DNA of 64,000 bases, from the NCBI GenBank assembly GCA_012839295.1, contig DUNO01000030.1, positions 1-64,000 of the forward strand, given 5' to 3'. The notes under the pieces were generated by a model that was given only the letters and a program-made list of their open reading frames with translations, was not told the DNA's origin and searched no databases. Positions 27,448 to 36,015 of this stretch are shown here, one piece after another (within the stretch, counting starts at the first letter, position 1; the number at the start of each line of letters is the position of its first letter). A program made the translations under genes and the position numbers. The stretch comes from Clostridiales bacterium. GTDB taxonomy: Bacteria; Bacillota; Clostridia; Lachnospirales; Lachnospiraceae.

Positions 27448-27804
27448 TTACCGGTATGATTTTTCAAAGATTGCCACGCAATCCTCGTTAGACAACTGGA
27501 CACGGTCACACCCGAACAGGCCACCCATGGTGTCCCGTGCGTTCTGTGCCATTGCTGGAAATTCATCGGGCCAAATTCCGTAATCAGACATTTTTAAATC
27601 AGCAACACCGCAGTCTTCCTGCAATTTCACAAGAGCAGTAATGAAATCCATGGGCTCAGCCGCATCCTTCATGCCGAGAGCCTGCGCCATGCGCACAAAG
27701 CGGTCATCACAAGCGTGCTTCTCAATGAAGTGTGTAAAATATGCTTTGGAAATCATAATCAACCCTGCACCGTGGGGTAGCTCGTAATAATAGGCTGTAC
27801 ACAC
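27448..27804 (-). pseudogene. C-terminal fragment of an iron-containing alcohol dehydrogenase
   Basis: About 118 codons matching the C-terminal third of Fe-type alcohol dehydrogenases. Homology starts at TAYYYELPHGAGLIMISKAY, the region of the third metal-binding His, and runs to the natural stop. The NAD-binding half is absent; upstream codons are open but unrelated. It was probably one operon with the decarboxylase, both truncated. Confidence 0.72.
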
Positions 27805-27943
27805 ATCAATGGAAGAAAGTAACGTGCCAAGCGAATTTCGTAATGTATGTGAAAAAGCAAAAGGATTGTCAAAAATCAGATAAAAGCATTCAATATAATA
27901 TCAGATAAAAGAAAGATTCATCTGTTAGCCCAGCTTTACAAAA

Positions 27944-27965
27944 GGGGGCGTCCGCCCCCTCTTAT
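27944..27965 (-). terminator. Terminator of the GGDEF/EAL gene
   Basis: GGGGGCG and CGCCCCC form a perfect 7-bp stem with a 2-base loop (27944-27959), followed by TTTT on the minus strand. It lies about 275 bp past the stop. Nothing else was identified in 27805-28234 apart from a repeated ATCAGATAAAAG near 27876 and 27899. Confidence 0.6.
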
Positions 27966-28234
27966 CATCACCCTTTTAATCACCTTATACTCTCAAACAT
28001 TTTTGTCGAATATATTTCTATATCCAAAGGATTTATCATATTAATCTTTTCTTTCACCTTCCGAATATCCACCTATCTCGGCCTTATCATTTATTTCATT
28101 GTAAGAAACATTGGAGGGATATCCCCTTAATCCTCAGCCATGGTTCTTTCGAATGGGTAAATTCTTCTAAAATCTTTCCGCTGTAACAGCATAGGTTCTT
28201 TATAACACTATCTACTATTGCCTTCCCATAAACA

Positions 28235-30997
28235 CTATTTCATATTTACCGTTTCCCTTTTTCCGGCAAGCAGCTCCTCCACGTCTCCGGCGGGGAGAGG
28301 CTTACTGTAATAATACCCCTGGATCATGTCACAATTCTTATCCGCCAGATAATCTACCTGCCCCTTCTCTTCAACCCCCTCCGCAATGACCTTCATGCCA
28401 AGCTTGTGGGCAATTGATATGATCTCGCTTAAGATCAGCGATTCGGGTGAACGCTTGCCTATTTCATCGATAAAGCTCTTATCGATCTTTACCGTTGCAA
28501 TCGGAAGATGTTGCAGGTAATTGAGGGAGGAATACCCCGTACCAAAATCATCCAGTGCGATATCAACCCCCAGCCTCCTGATACGGTCCAAGGTTTCAAC
28601 GCTTGCATGCATGGACTGCATGAAATTGCTCTCCGTAATCTCAATATGCAAATACCGTGGATCCAGGCCTGTTTTTAGCAGGATTTCCTCCAGGTCGGAA
28701 ATAAAGTCCCTGTCCTCTAACTGGAGCTCCGAAACATTTACCGCGATAGGCAGCTTCCACTGCCCCTTCTCCTGCCACTGTTTATTCTGGCGGCAGACCT
28801 GCTCCATTACCCATCTGCCGATTTCCCGGATCAGCCCCGTCTCCTCCGCTACAGGAATGAACTCATTCGGTGATATCCTGCCCTTATGGGGATGGACCCA
28901 ACGGATTAGGGCTTCCATGCCGACAATATTCTCCTCCGCCACACTATAGTAGGGCTGGTAATAGATTTCAAACTCCTGCCTTTCAATGGCCTTCCGTATG
29001 CTCTGCTCAAGATCGGACCTTTGCTCAACCCGATGGAGCATATCCTCCTGGAAGAACTTATATTTTCCTTTTCCTGATGCCTTTGCCACATACATTGCAG
29101 CATCCGCGCTCTTTAGGATTTTCTGTACATCCGTTCCGTCCTCCGGCAGTACTGTAATGCCGATGCTGGCGGATACGTAGGTCTCACAGCCTTGGAGGTG
29201 CCATTCCTTCAGCAGAAGCTCAAGGATTCTATCGGCCCAAAGCGTGATCTCTTCCCTTCTCTCTATCTTATCCACGATTATGATGAACTCATCCCCACCC
29301 ACACGGAATACATAATAGCTATCCTGCTTCAACAGCAGCAGTTCTTCGGCGATTGACTGTAATAACATATCCCCGTAGGAATGCCCCAGGGTGTCATTAA
29401 TGTGCTTAAAATTGTCCAGATCCACATAATACAAGGCTGCCAGGTGTTTCATGCCTGAGACGGTGCTTAGTATCTGCTCCATTGTCTCATTTAAAAATAC
29501 CCTGTTGGGCAGATTCGTAAGGTAATCATAATATGCCAGGCGGAAAATCCTGTCCTCATACCTCCTATGCTCATTGACATCGCTGATGGAGCCCGCGATA
29601 CGTATGATATTGCCTTCCTCGTCCTTGACCGGCTTGCCCTTCACGTTCACCCAGATATATTCCTCCTGGTGTGAAATCTGGAACTCGGCAGCAAAACTCT
29701 CCTCCTGTTGCGTCTGGCATAATGAAGCCATTTCCTGGACTGAGGCTTCATTCTCCTTCTTAATCATTCCCTGCCATTTCTTTGAAAATTCTTCGACGCC
29801 GGTACTCCGGAAGCCTAAGCGGTTACACCATTTTTCAGAAAGATACATTACATCCGTAGTCAAATCCCAATCAAACAGTCCGTCATTTGTGCACTCCGCA
29901 ATGAGGCGGTACCTCTCTTCGCTGGCCTCCAGCTCCTTTTTTGCCTCATCAATTTCTTCACATTGTGCCTGGATCTCCTCCATCTGAGCCTGAATTTCTT
30001 CGTACTGGGCCTGGATTTCTTCATATTGTACCTGGAGAATTTCATGGGCTTCCTCCAATTCATGGTTTACATTCTTTAGCTTAGTATAATTAATGGAAAG
30101 CCTCTTCTTTAGAAAATCAATGTACACCTTCATGGCCGCGATAACCAAAAGGATGCTCACCCCCACTATGGAAATAATGGCGATGCTTCTTATCCTCTGG
30201 CTTTTCAAGTAATAGTCCGAATGGCTGTAAAAATATTTCATGTAAATTTCATCAAAAACGCCGTTGCCCTTAAGCTCTTTAATTCTCCTGTTCATATATT
30301 CCACCAGATCCGGCCTGCTTTTACTTACCGCATAGGCATGGGGCAACGGATACAGATCCTTGATCTGTGCGGTGATGGAGCCTTTATGGTTGGAGGCAAC
30401 CAGGGCGCTGTCCATCAGCCAATGGTCTTCGAAAATCACATCGATGTTGCCCTTGTCCAAGGCTTCTAAGGCCTGGCTCATATCCTCATAAGCAGTATAA
30501 TCCTTTATTTTCAGTTCGTCTCTTAGAAGCTCTTCTGTATAGTAGCCTTTTCCTGTACCCATTGACAGCTCCTGCAAATCCTCCAGGTCAATTTCCCTAA
30601 AATTCGGGCGCGTATAGACAGATACGCTGGAGTAGAAAATGGTATCCGTAAACAGCAGGTTTTTCTTTCTTTCCTCCGTAACAGCTATAATTCCGGCAAT
30701 ATCAACCTTTCCATCCAGGACTTTTTCATAAACCTTGTCCCAGGTGTCATAGGAATACCTCACATCATAATCCCGGGTATTGAAAATCAGGTTCGTAAAA
30801 TCCGGGTCAAATCCATAAACACGGTTATTATTGGAATAAGTGAAGGGCGGATAATTCTTATCCACCTGGTAGATTACTTCCTTCCTGCCGGAGGCCGCCG
30901 CCACCGGATACCCGGGTATAATAAAAAAGCAGCAAATACTTATTAATATGAATTTCTTTATGAATTTTTTTCCTGGATTTGAGATTCTATTTTTCAT
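28235..30997 (-). CDS. Membrane-bound GGDEF/EAL sensor with periplasmic-binding and PAS domains
   Basis: A 920-residue protein. Order: signal peptide/TM (KKFIKKFILISICCFFIIPG), extracellular SBP_bac_3 amino-acid-binding-like domain (~40-260), TM helix (~267-290), coiled coil of YEEIQAQ heptads (~310-360), PAS domain (~372-490), GGDEF (VGGDEF, ~566) and EAL (MEALIRW ~692; DDFGTGYSSL ~810). Both output motifs look intact, so it could make and break cyclic di-GMP in response to an extracellular ligand. The frame is open to 31072, but the ATG at 30997 with a GGGG site starts the signal peptide directly. It is monocistronic. Confidence 0.9.
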   Translation of the reverse strand: MKNRISNPGKKFIKKFILISICCFFIIPGYPVAAASGRKEVIYQVDKNYPPFTYSNNNRVYGFDPDFTNLIFNTRDYDVRYSYDTWDKVYEKVLDGKVDIAGIIAVTEERKKNLLFTDTIFYSSVSVYTRPNFREIDLEDLQELSMGTGKGYYTEELLRDELKIKDYTAYEDMSQALEALDKGNIDVIFEDHWLMDSALVASNHKGSITAQIKDLYPLPHAYAVSKSRPDLVEYMNRRIKELKGNGVFDEIYMKYFYSHSDYYLKSQRIRSIAIISIVGVSILLVIAAMKVYIDFLKKRLSINYTKLKNVNHELEEAHEILQVQYEEIQAQYEEIQAQMEEIQAQCEEIDEAKKELEASEERYRLIAECTNDGLFDWDLTTDVMYLSEKWCNRLGFRSTGVEEFSKKWQGMIKKENEASVQEMASLCQTQQEESFAAEFQISHQEEYIWVNVKGKPVKDEEGNIIRIAGSISDVNEHRRYEDRIFRLAYYDYLTNLPNRVFLNETMEQILSTVSGMKHLAALYYVDLDNFKHINDTLGHSYGDMLLQSIAEELLLLKQDSYYVFRVGGDEFIIIVDKIERREEITLWADRILELLLKEWHLQGCETYVSASIGITVLPEDGTDVQKILKSADAAMYVAKASGKGKYKFFQEDMLHRVEQRSDLEQSIRKAIERQEFEIYYQPYYSVAEENIVGMEALIRWVHPHKGRISPNEFIPVAEETGLIREIGRWVMEQVCRQNKQWQEKGQWKLPIAVNVSELQLEDRDFISDLEEILLKTGLDPRYLHIEITESNFMQSMHASVETLDRIRRLGVDIALDDFGTGYSSLNYLQHLPIATVKIDKSFIDEIGKRSPESLILSEIISIAHKLGMKVIAEGVEEKGQVDYLADKNCDMIQGYYYSKPLPAGDVEELLAGKRETVNMK

Positions 30998-31189
30998 AAA
31001 TTCTGCCCCTTTGATTGTTTGAATAGCCTTCCCTTTGCCTGAACTTTCACGATTAGGAAAAACTTCCATCACTAGATATTATAGAATAATTTGTCGATAT
31101 TTACAAGCAAAGATATTACAGGATTATTGTCCAGCACATAAAAAGACGCTGCTGTACGCAACGCCATTGTAATATGATCCATAATTTTA

Positions 31190-31404
31190 TTATAAGTCTA
31201 ATGACCGAAAAATCGGGTACATCATATCTACATTCAAATTCAAGGAAGCATGGCATCCTGTAACCATGCCGGTCCTTCCTGCTTCTATAGCTCTCTTTGC
31301 CGCCCGGGCTGTCCCTCCCATAAAGGTCTCTGGGCACAACCTAACAGAAGCCGCCTTTCCTCTGCTAATTGCGACAGCTCCTTCGCTTCCTCCAGATTGC
31401 TGGT
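31190..31404 (-). pseudogene. Internal fragment of a Gfo/Idh/MocA oxidoreductase with frameshift
   Basis: Directly behind the pduO stop codon the minus strand encodes SNLEEAKELSQLAEERRLLL then GC; after a one-base loss the next frame gives PETFMGGTARAAKRAIEAG and a short HASLNLNVDMMYPIF segment, ending at 31190. Joined, these match the middle of Gfo/Idh-type NAD-dependent oxidoreductases. Both ends and the Rossmann domain are missing. It marks a rearrangement border of the diol dehydratase cluster. Confidence 0.65.
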
Positions 31405-32463
31405 TTACCCAAGAATTTCAGCTAAGGCAGACGCGCCGAATTCCGCCAACTCCGCATCCACCTCGGAAACCCCTCCGCTGATGCCAAGCCCGCCGATGAT
31501 GGTGTCCCCATCATATAAGGGAACGCCGCCGCCAAAGATAATCATGCGCCCGTTATCCGCTTTATCAATTCCATAAAAGGTTCCGCCGGGCTGGGCAAGC
31601 TCCCCTAATTTCTGTGTGGTCATTTTCACCGCAACGCTGGTATAAGCCTTTTTCATGGCAATATCAAAGCTTGCTAGAAATGCATTATCCATAACATGTA
31701 CCGCAACCATGTTGCCATCCGGCCCGCAGACGGCAATAACTGCGCTTAAGCCCATGACTGCGGCATGCTCCTCCACCTTTTCAATCAGCTTCTTCGCAGT
31801 ATCCAGGTCTATCCTGTTGCGGCCCAGGCCTAATTTTTTTACCACAGCGTTAACCAAATCCTCATTTACCATCCTCGGAGCCACCTCTTTATGCAGATTT
31901 GCCAAACCTGCTTTCTCTGCATTTATCTTATCCGTATTATCCTTATACCTATTACCCTGTTCCGCCAGGTAATCATTATACCTTGCCAGCATATAGAAAT
32001 AATCCGCCAGCCGGTTCATGTATTTCTTCGCGCCGGGATCCGCATTAAACTTCTTATCAACCATGATTAAGGTTCTCTCAGCACGCCTTGCAATAGTTCT
32101 TGCAATATCAATCTGGGCTGATTTTGGATTGCTGCCCGGGAGGACGAATTCCTTTTTCCTCTCAAAGCCGGCTTCAAGGCGGTCAATCTCCTCCTCTAGG
32201 CGGTTGACTTCATTTTCCGGGAACTTATGTTCCTTGTTGAACTGGTCTGCTATGGCAGCCATGATTTTCATCAGGTTTCTCTGAATCCGCTCCAATTCCT
32301 TACGGGCATCCCCATCCGTCTCGGAGGCCTTCACTGCCCCAATCTGGCTGGTCAGCTCATCAATTGTCCCAAGACACTGGATACGGTCATCCGTCTTGGA
32401 TACATTCTGAAGCTTCATTAAATTGGTTGAACCGTTATCGCCTGTTTTCGTATATATGTTCAT
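31405..32463 (-). CDS. pduO: PduO-type cob(I)alamin adenosyltransferase with HbpS/GlcG domain
   Basis: A 352-residue two-domain protein. Residues 1-185 are a PduO-type ATP:cob(I)alamin adenosyltransferase (IYTKTGDNGSTNL; ARTIARRAERT; NRLADYFYMLAR). Residues ~200-352 are a DUF336/HbpS-like domain (GPDGNMVAVHVMDNAFLAS). It makes adenosylcobalamin, the cofactor of the adjacent diol dehydratase. An ATG at 32478 is in frame, but GAGGG eight bases before the ATG at 32463 is better. It is last in the pduCDE-reactivase-pduO run. Confidence 0.9.
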   Translation of the reverse strand: MNIYTKTGDNGSTNLMKLQNVSKTDDRIQCLGTIDELTSQIGAVKASETDGDARKELERIQRNLMKIMAAIADQFNKEHKFPENEVNRLEEEIDRLEAGFERKKEFVLPGSNPKSAQIDIARTIARRAERTLIMVDKKFNADPGAKKYMNRLADYFYMLARYNDYLAEQGNRYKDNTDKINAEKAGLANLHKEVAPRMVNEDLVNAVVKKLGLGRNRIDLDTAKKLIEKVEEHAAVMGLSAVIAVCGPDGNMVAVHVMDNAFLASFDIAMKKAYTSVAVKMTTQKLGELAQPGGTFYGIDKADNGRMIIFGGGVPLYDGDTIIGGLGISGGVSEVDAELAEFGASALAEILG

Positions 32464-32507
32464 CTTATCATCCCTCATATGAATGCCATTGTTGTTTCCT
32501 TTATCAT

Positions 32508-32843
32508 TTATAGCTCTTTAAACGGAATTCGCTTTACCGCCCTCGCCGCGTTTGCCCCAAGGCACCTGGCCTGGGATAGGGTGGGATTTACCGTGGAAAA
32601 CAGCTGCTTTCCCTTCGGCAGTAAGCGTAAATGCAGTGCCGCCCGGGAGCCCCGTATTCCGATTCCGGCTCCGAGGATGGAATCATTTGCACTTTCAAAG
32701 CACAGATCATCAAAATCCATTGCTGCCTTCCTGACAATCGAAAAGGGTATTCCTTCCTCTTCCATTCCTGCACAGATTTCCCTCAGCAATTCCTCCTGCG
32801 GCTCGGTTGCATAGATTAAAATCGTCGGCTTGTTCGTTGTCAT
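32508..32843 (-). CDS. ddrB: Diol/glycerol dehydratase reactivase small subunit
   Basis: A 111-residue protein of the DdrB/PduH family, starting TTNKPTILIYATEPQ and containing GAGIGIRGSRAALHL. It pairs with the large reactivase subunit to exchange damaged cobalamin. An ATG at 32855 would add four residues; either start is possible. It lies 140 bp after ddrA, and that gap is largely filled by repeat copy B. Confidence 0.82.
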   Translation of the reverse strand: MTTNKPTILIYATEPQEELLREICAGMEEEGIPFSIVRKAAMDFDDLCFESANDSILGAGIGIRGSRAALHLRLLPKGKQLFSTVNPTLSQARCLGANAARAVKRIPFKEL

Positions 32844-32928
32844 GACTATGTCCATGCCCTATACCGCACAAATCACCATGAAAGTGCTGGCATGAATCCG
32901 ATCCCCCTTCATCCATTAGTCTTATTTC

Positions 32929-32996
32929 TTTCAGCCTAACGATCATTTGACCGTTAAGTCACGGGGTGCCGGATGTGAAATATTCTGTATTTCACG
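32929..32996 (-). repeat. Dispersed intergenic repeat, copy B
   Basis: The minus strand matches the 5425-5494 plus strand with few mismatches. It contains a perfect hairpin GTGAAATA/TATTTCAC (32975-32982 with 32988-32995) and a CCTAACGATC.../CCGTTAA dyad. It begins one base after the ddrA stop codon, as copy A begins just after the regulator stop. Confidence 0.7.
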
Positions 32997-34808
32997 CTAT
33001 CCGCCTATATAGGATAGTACAAGCCCCGTTGCCACTGCATTCCTGGGTCCTTGCGTCCCCCTGATATTGCCTCGTCCGCATACAATCTTAAAGCTTATGA
33101 ATTCCTCCATCAGCATCTCCGGAACCTCAAAATCCTCTGCGGAACCGCCTACTAAGACAATATTCGGAATATTACGTAGATTATTCTCCGGTGCCACTTT
33201 TTTTAATGCCCTTACCGCATTGCGGAGAAATACCTTCTTCTTTGCCTCACTCCGTACTGCGGCAATCTTCTCCAAGGGTATGTCCTGCGTGAGTTTAATC
33301 ATTTCCCCGGGAGCCAGCAGCACCACGCTCCCAAAATACTTGGGATCAACGGCTTCCTCGAAGAAATGGATTGCCCCGCTTTCCAGCCTCATATGGTACA
33401 GGCTCTCTATCTTCGCCAGCGGGTATTTCTTTATCTGTTCAGCCTCCAGGCGGCTGGTTAAGCCTAATTCCGTCTGGATCAGCATTGTTACCAGCTCACC
33501 GGCACCGGCCTGATGGGTCACTGCCACACGGCCATCCTCATCAATGACTGCCGCATCCGTTGAGCCTCCGCCCAGATCCAGGATTGCAAGGGGCAGCCTC
33601 GTACCAGGGGTTGTAATTGCCCCCAGGGAAGCCATCACCGCTTCCACACCGGCCACCTTAACATTTATGTTTAACTGCCTTTTCAGCTCCAGGGCTATCT
33701 TTTCCATGGGCAATTGCTGGGTCTTTACCATGGCCGCAATTCCTACAGCCTTTTCCAGACAGGCCTCTCCTGCCAGGGAGCCTGCAATAGGCACCGGTGC
33801 CAGTGTGTCCACCGCCAGGATATCCGTTATCCTGATATTCCCGCCGGTTTCCCCGCTCACTTCACCCATGCCGGCTTTAATTCCGGACAGCATGTTACCG
33901 ATATTCGTATTATCCTGCCCCCGGATGTCCTCCACCTCACCGGCTTCCTCCAGGGTTTCCATGATCTTATCGGCACCGGCGTCAATATTTACCACATAGG
34001 TTTTACCTGCTTCCAGATAGATTTCACCTGCCGGAAGGATATTCTCCTTCACATTACCATGGGGTGTCTTAATTACAACTGCACTCCGTTTCCCGATCAG
34101 GCTTTTTGCAATAGGTGTAACCTGCTTCGTCTCATCCGCATTCAGTTTGAGTAAGGTAGCTATCCCATAGGGATTCGATAACATCCTGACCGTCTGGCCT
34201 GGTAGTGCCACCTCTACCGCCGCAAGCTTACCTTCCGGGATTTGGGATATATTTTTAACCTCATCTACAATTGGTATTTTACGTTCCAGCCGGTTCCATA
34301 CCAGCACCGCTTCATCTGCCTGTAAAATGATGCCTGTCAGATTCAGCCGCTTACTATACTGGTTGGCCAGCTCTGCAACCTTCTCATAAGAATAGCTGCT
34401 ATCTGCTATCAAAATGTATGGAAGCTCCTCCCTCCCCTGATCCAGCCTTGCAATATGGAGAATGGTGCCAACGGCCTGCCCCGTTCCTGCCGGAGTAGAG
34501 GGATTATGTCCGATCATCGAGGATTCCGTGATGATGGTTTCCGTAATTGTCTCCATGGCAGTATCTCCGATCACCGGCGTTGCCTCATTAATCCGGATCA
34601 GGCTCAGGGAACTGACAGGCTTTTGCAGCCGCCCCATAGCCTCCTCCAGTGCTGCCTTTATTCCCGGAACATTTGCCAGGGTGCCCTTTGTCCCGGTGGT
34701 CAGCTTGGAAGCAGAAGCCAGAAAAGTGACCTTGCCATCATCATCGAAGCTGCCAATGCAAACTTCCGTTGTTGAATTACCGATATCCACACCTGCAATT
34801 AATTTCAA
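32997..34808 (-). CDS. ddrA: Diol/glycerol dehydratase reactivase ATPase large subunit, TTG start
   Basis: A 603-residue DdrA/PduG-type chaperone ATPase of the actin fold: AGVDIGNSTTEV (phosphate 1, N-terminus), AILDLGGGSTDAAVID (~425) and VLVGGSAEDFEVP (~565). It releases inactivated cobalamin from the dehydratase. The first codon is TTG at 34808, overlapping the pduE stop by 4 bp (TTGA). AAGGGG lies 8 bases upstream, supporting it. No in-frame ATG fits the family N-terminus. Confidence 0.9.
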   Translation of the reverse strand: MKLIAGVDIGNSTTEVCIGSFDDDGKVTFLASASKLTTGTKGTLANVPGIKAALEEAMGRLQKPVSSLSLIRINEATPVIGDTAMETITETIITESSMIGHNPSTPAGTGQAVGTILHIARLDQGREELPYILIADSSYSYEKVAELANQYSKRLNLTGIILQADEAVLVWNRLERKIPIVDEVKNISQIPEGKLAAVEVALPGQTVRMLSNPYGIATLLKLNADETKQVTPIAKSLIGKRSAVVIKTPHGNVKENILPAGEIYLEAGKTYVVNIDAGADKIMETLEEAGEVEDIRGQDNTNIGNMLSGIKAGMGEVSGETGGNIRITDILAVDTLAPVPIAGSLAGEACLEKAVGIAAMVKTQQLPMEKIALELKRQLNINVKVAGVEAVMASLGAITTPGTRLPLAILDLGGGSTDAAVIDEDGRVAVTHQAGAGELVTMLIQTELGLTSRLEAEQIKKYPLAKIESLYHMRLESGAIHFFEEAVDPKYFGSVVLLAPGEMIKLTQDIPLEKIAAVRSEAKKKVFLRNAVRALKKVAPENNLRNIPNIVLVGGSAEDFEVPEMLMEEFISFKIVCGRGNIRGTQGPRNAVATGLVLSYIGG

Positions 34809-35197
34809 AGAAGGATTCCCCTTTTTTCATAAATTTCTGCTGCTTCTAATACCAGTTTTGCACAGTTCTTTGCTTTGTATTTATCAAGGAGCTCCTGTGC
34901 CATCATAACAAGCTCCAATTTGGTTGCCCGGTTCGGCCTGAGCTTATTATACATCCTTAAGATAACCTCATCCGGGACATCAACTAATTCCGAGGCTCTC
35001 TCAAAGTTCTTCGCAAGCCCTATATTGTCGTTATCCTTCGCTACCTCCGACTGCTTATAAAGCATCTCCTTCGAGATCTTAATGTCATCAGCAGTAACAT
35101 TTCCCTTCTTAATCTCTTCTATCGTTATTTCATCCAGCTTCTTACCCGTCTTTGAGCGGATGGAAGCCTTCTCATATTCACCTAAAGGATATTTCAT
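34805..35197 (-). CDS. pduE: Diol dehydratase small subunit
   Basis: A 130-residue small (gamma) subunit of adenosylcobalamin-dependent diol/glycerol dehydratase: KYPLGEYEKASIRSKTG at the N-terminus, LRPNRATKLELVMMAQEL near 90. An in-frame GTG at 35218 would add seven residues; the ATG at 35197 matches the family start. It is translationally coupled to ddrA by a 4-bp overlap. About 100 bp with strong hairpins separate it from pduD. Confidence 0.88.
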   Translation of the reverse strand: MKYPLGEYEKASIRSKTGKKLDEITIEEIKKGNVTADDIKISKEMLYKQSEVAKDNDNIGLAKNFERASELVDVPDEVILRMYNKLRPNRATKLELVMMAQELLDKYKAKNCAKLVLEAAEIYEKRGILL

Positions 35198-35215
35198 AAT
35201 TACACCCGTGCCTTT

Positions 35216-35290
35216 CACTTTTTGATGACCTATTCAAAAAGTGAATAGGCCTTAATAAATAGTTTGAAAGTGACTTTCTTTCACACTTTC
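35216..35290 (-). other. Competing hairpins in the pduD-pduE gap
   Basis: CCTATTCA and TGAATAGG form one stem. Overlapping strands CACTTTTTG and CAAAAAGTG form another, so the two cannot coexist. A third pair, GAAAGTG with CACTTTC, lies closer to pduD. They sit just ahead of the pduE start and may set subunit ratio or mRNA cleavage. Confidence 0.5.
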
Positions 35291-35296
35291 TCCTCC

Positions 35297-35953
35297 CTAG
35301 TTCCACTCAATATAAGGAATATCCGAATCCACCTGTTCTGTTTCCTTGATATGCATTAAGGCTGCCTTCACCTGGTAATTGGCTCTTACCATGGGATCGT
35401 TTTGCCCCTCAATAGGAGTTACCTTTTCGCCCTTTACATACCTTGCAGCATTTTTTCCGATGGCACGGTAGGTTTCCAGGGTCATAAGCGGTGCCTGCGG
35501 GAATAATTCCAGGTTGGATAAGGGATACAGGTCCTTCTGGTGGATTACTGCCGTACCCTTGGACTGTAATCCGATTCCAATGCCGGAGCCGCTTAAACGT
35601 GCCGCCTCCAGCCCCATAAAGCATACGTCGGAGGTCTTAAGCACCTTTACCACCCTGGGAACCATCCCTTCCTCTTCCACCCCCGCCTTGATATTCTTTA
35701 TTACGTCCTCCAGGCTGAGGCCGTTGATCGTCTTATTGATCTGCCTTTGGAATGCAGGTCCGACTCCGATCACAACCTCTTTCGGGTCCGTCCCCTGTCT
35801 GGCAACCGGGAACCCTGCATAGGAGGTCTTTTCTGCCATCCGGCTTCCTGCAGCCTTTACGCCCTGTGCCAGCACTTGGACTCCGCCCTTTGCGTTGATT
35901 TCTTCTATAACAAGCTTCGTGACGCGTTCAATTAATTTTTCATTAATTTCCAT
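35297..35953 (-). CDS. pduD: Diol dehydratase medium subunit
   Basis: A 218-residue medium (beta) subunit: an N-terminal helix (INEKLIERVTKLVIEEI), EVVIGVGPAFQRQINKTING (~75), and IGIGLQSKGTAVIHQKDL (~128), which contacts the cobalamin. The frame is open to 35995, but GGGGG eight bases before the ATG at 35953 and the family length support the shorter form. The N-terminal helix resembles those that target PduD to microcompartments, although no shell genes are seen in the window. Confidence 0.9.
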   Translation of the reverse strand: MEINEKLIERVTKLVIEEINAKGGVQVLAQGVKAAGSRMAEKTSYAGFPVARQGTDPKEVVIGVGPAFQRQINKTINGLSLEDVIKNIKAGVEEEGMVPRVVKVLKTSDVCFMGLEAARLSGSGIGIGLQSKGTAVIHQKDLYPLSNLELFPQAPLMTLETYRAIGKNAARYVKGEKVTPIEGQNDPMVRANYQVKAALMHIKETEQVDSDIPYIEWN

Positions 35954-36015
35954 AGGTATGTCCCCCTTTCTCTCTCTAACTATTCTTTCTTCCAAGCTTA
36001 CTTCTATACTAATAC

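Noticed and set aside
31116-31337. 73-codon minus-strand frame behind pduO
   Set aside because: The Gfo/Idh similarity lies in other frames; this frame has no recognisable sequence and no ribosome site.
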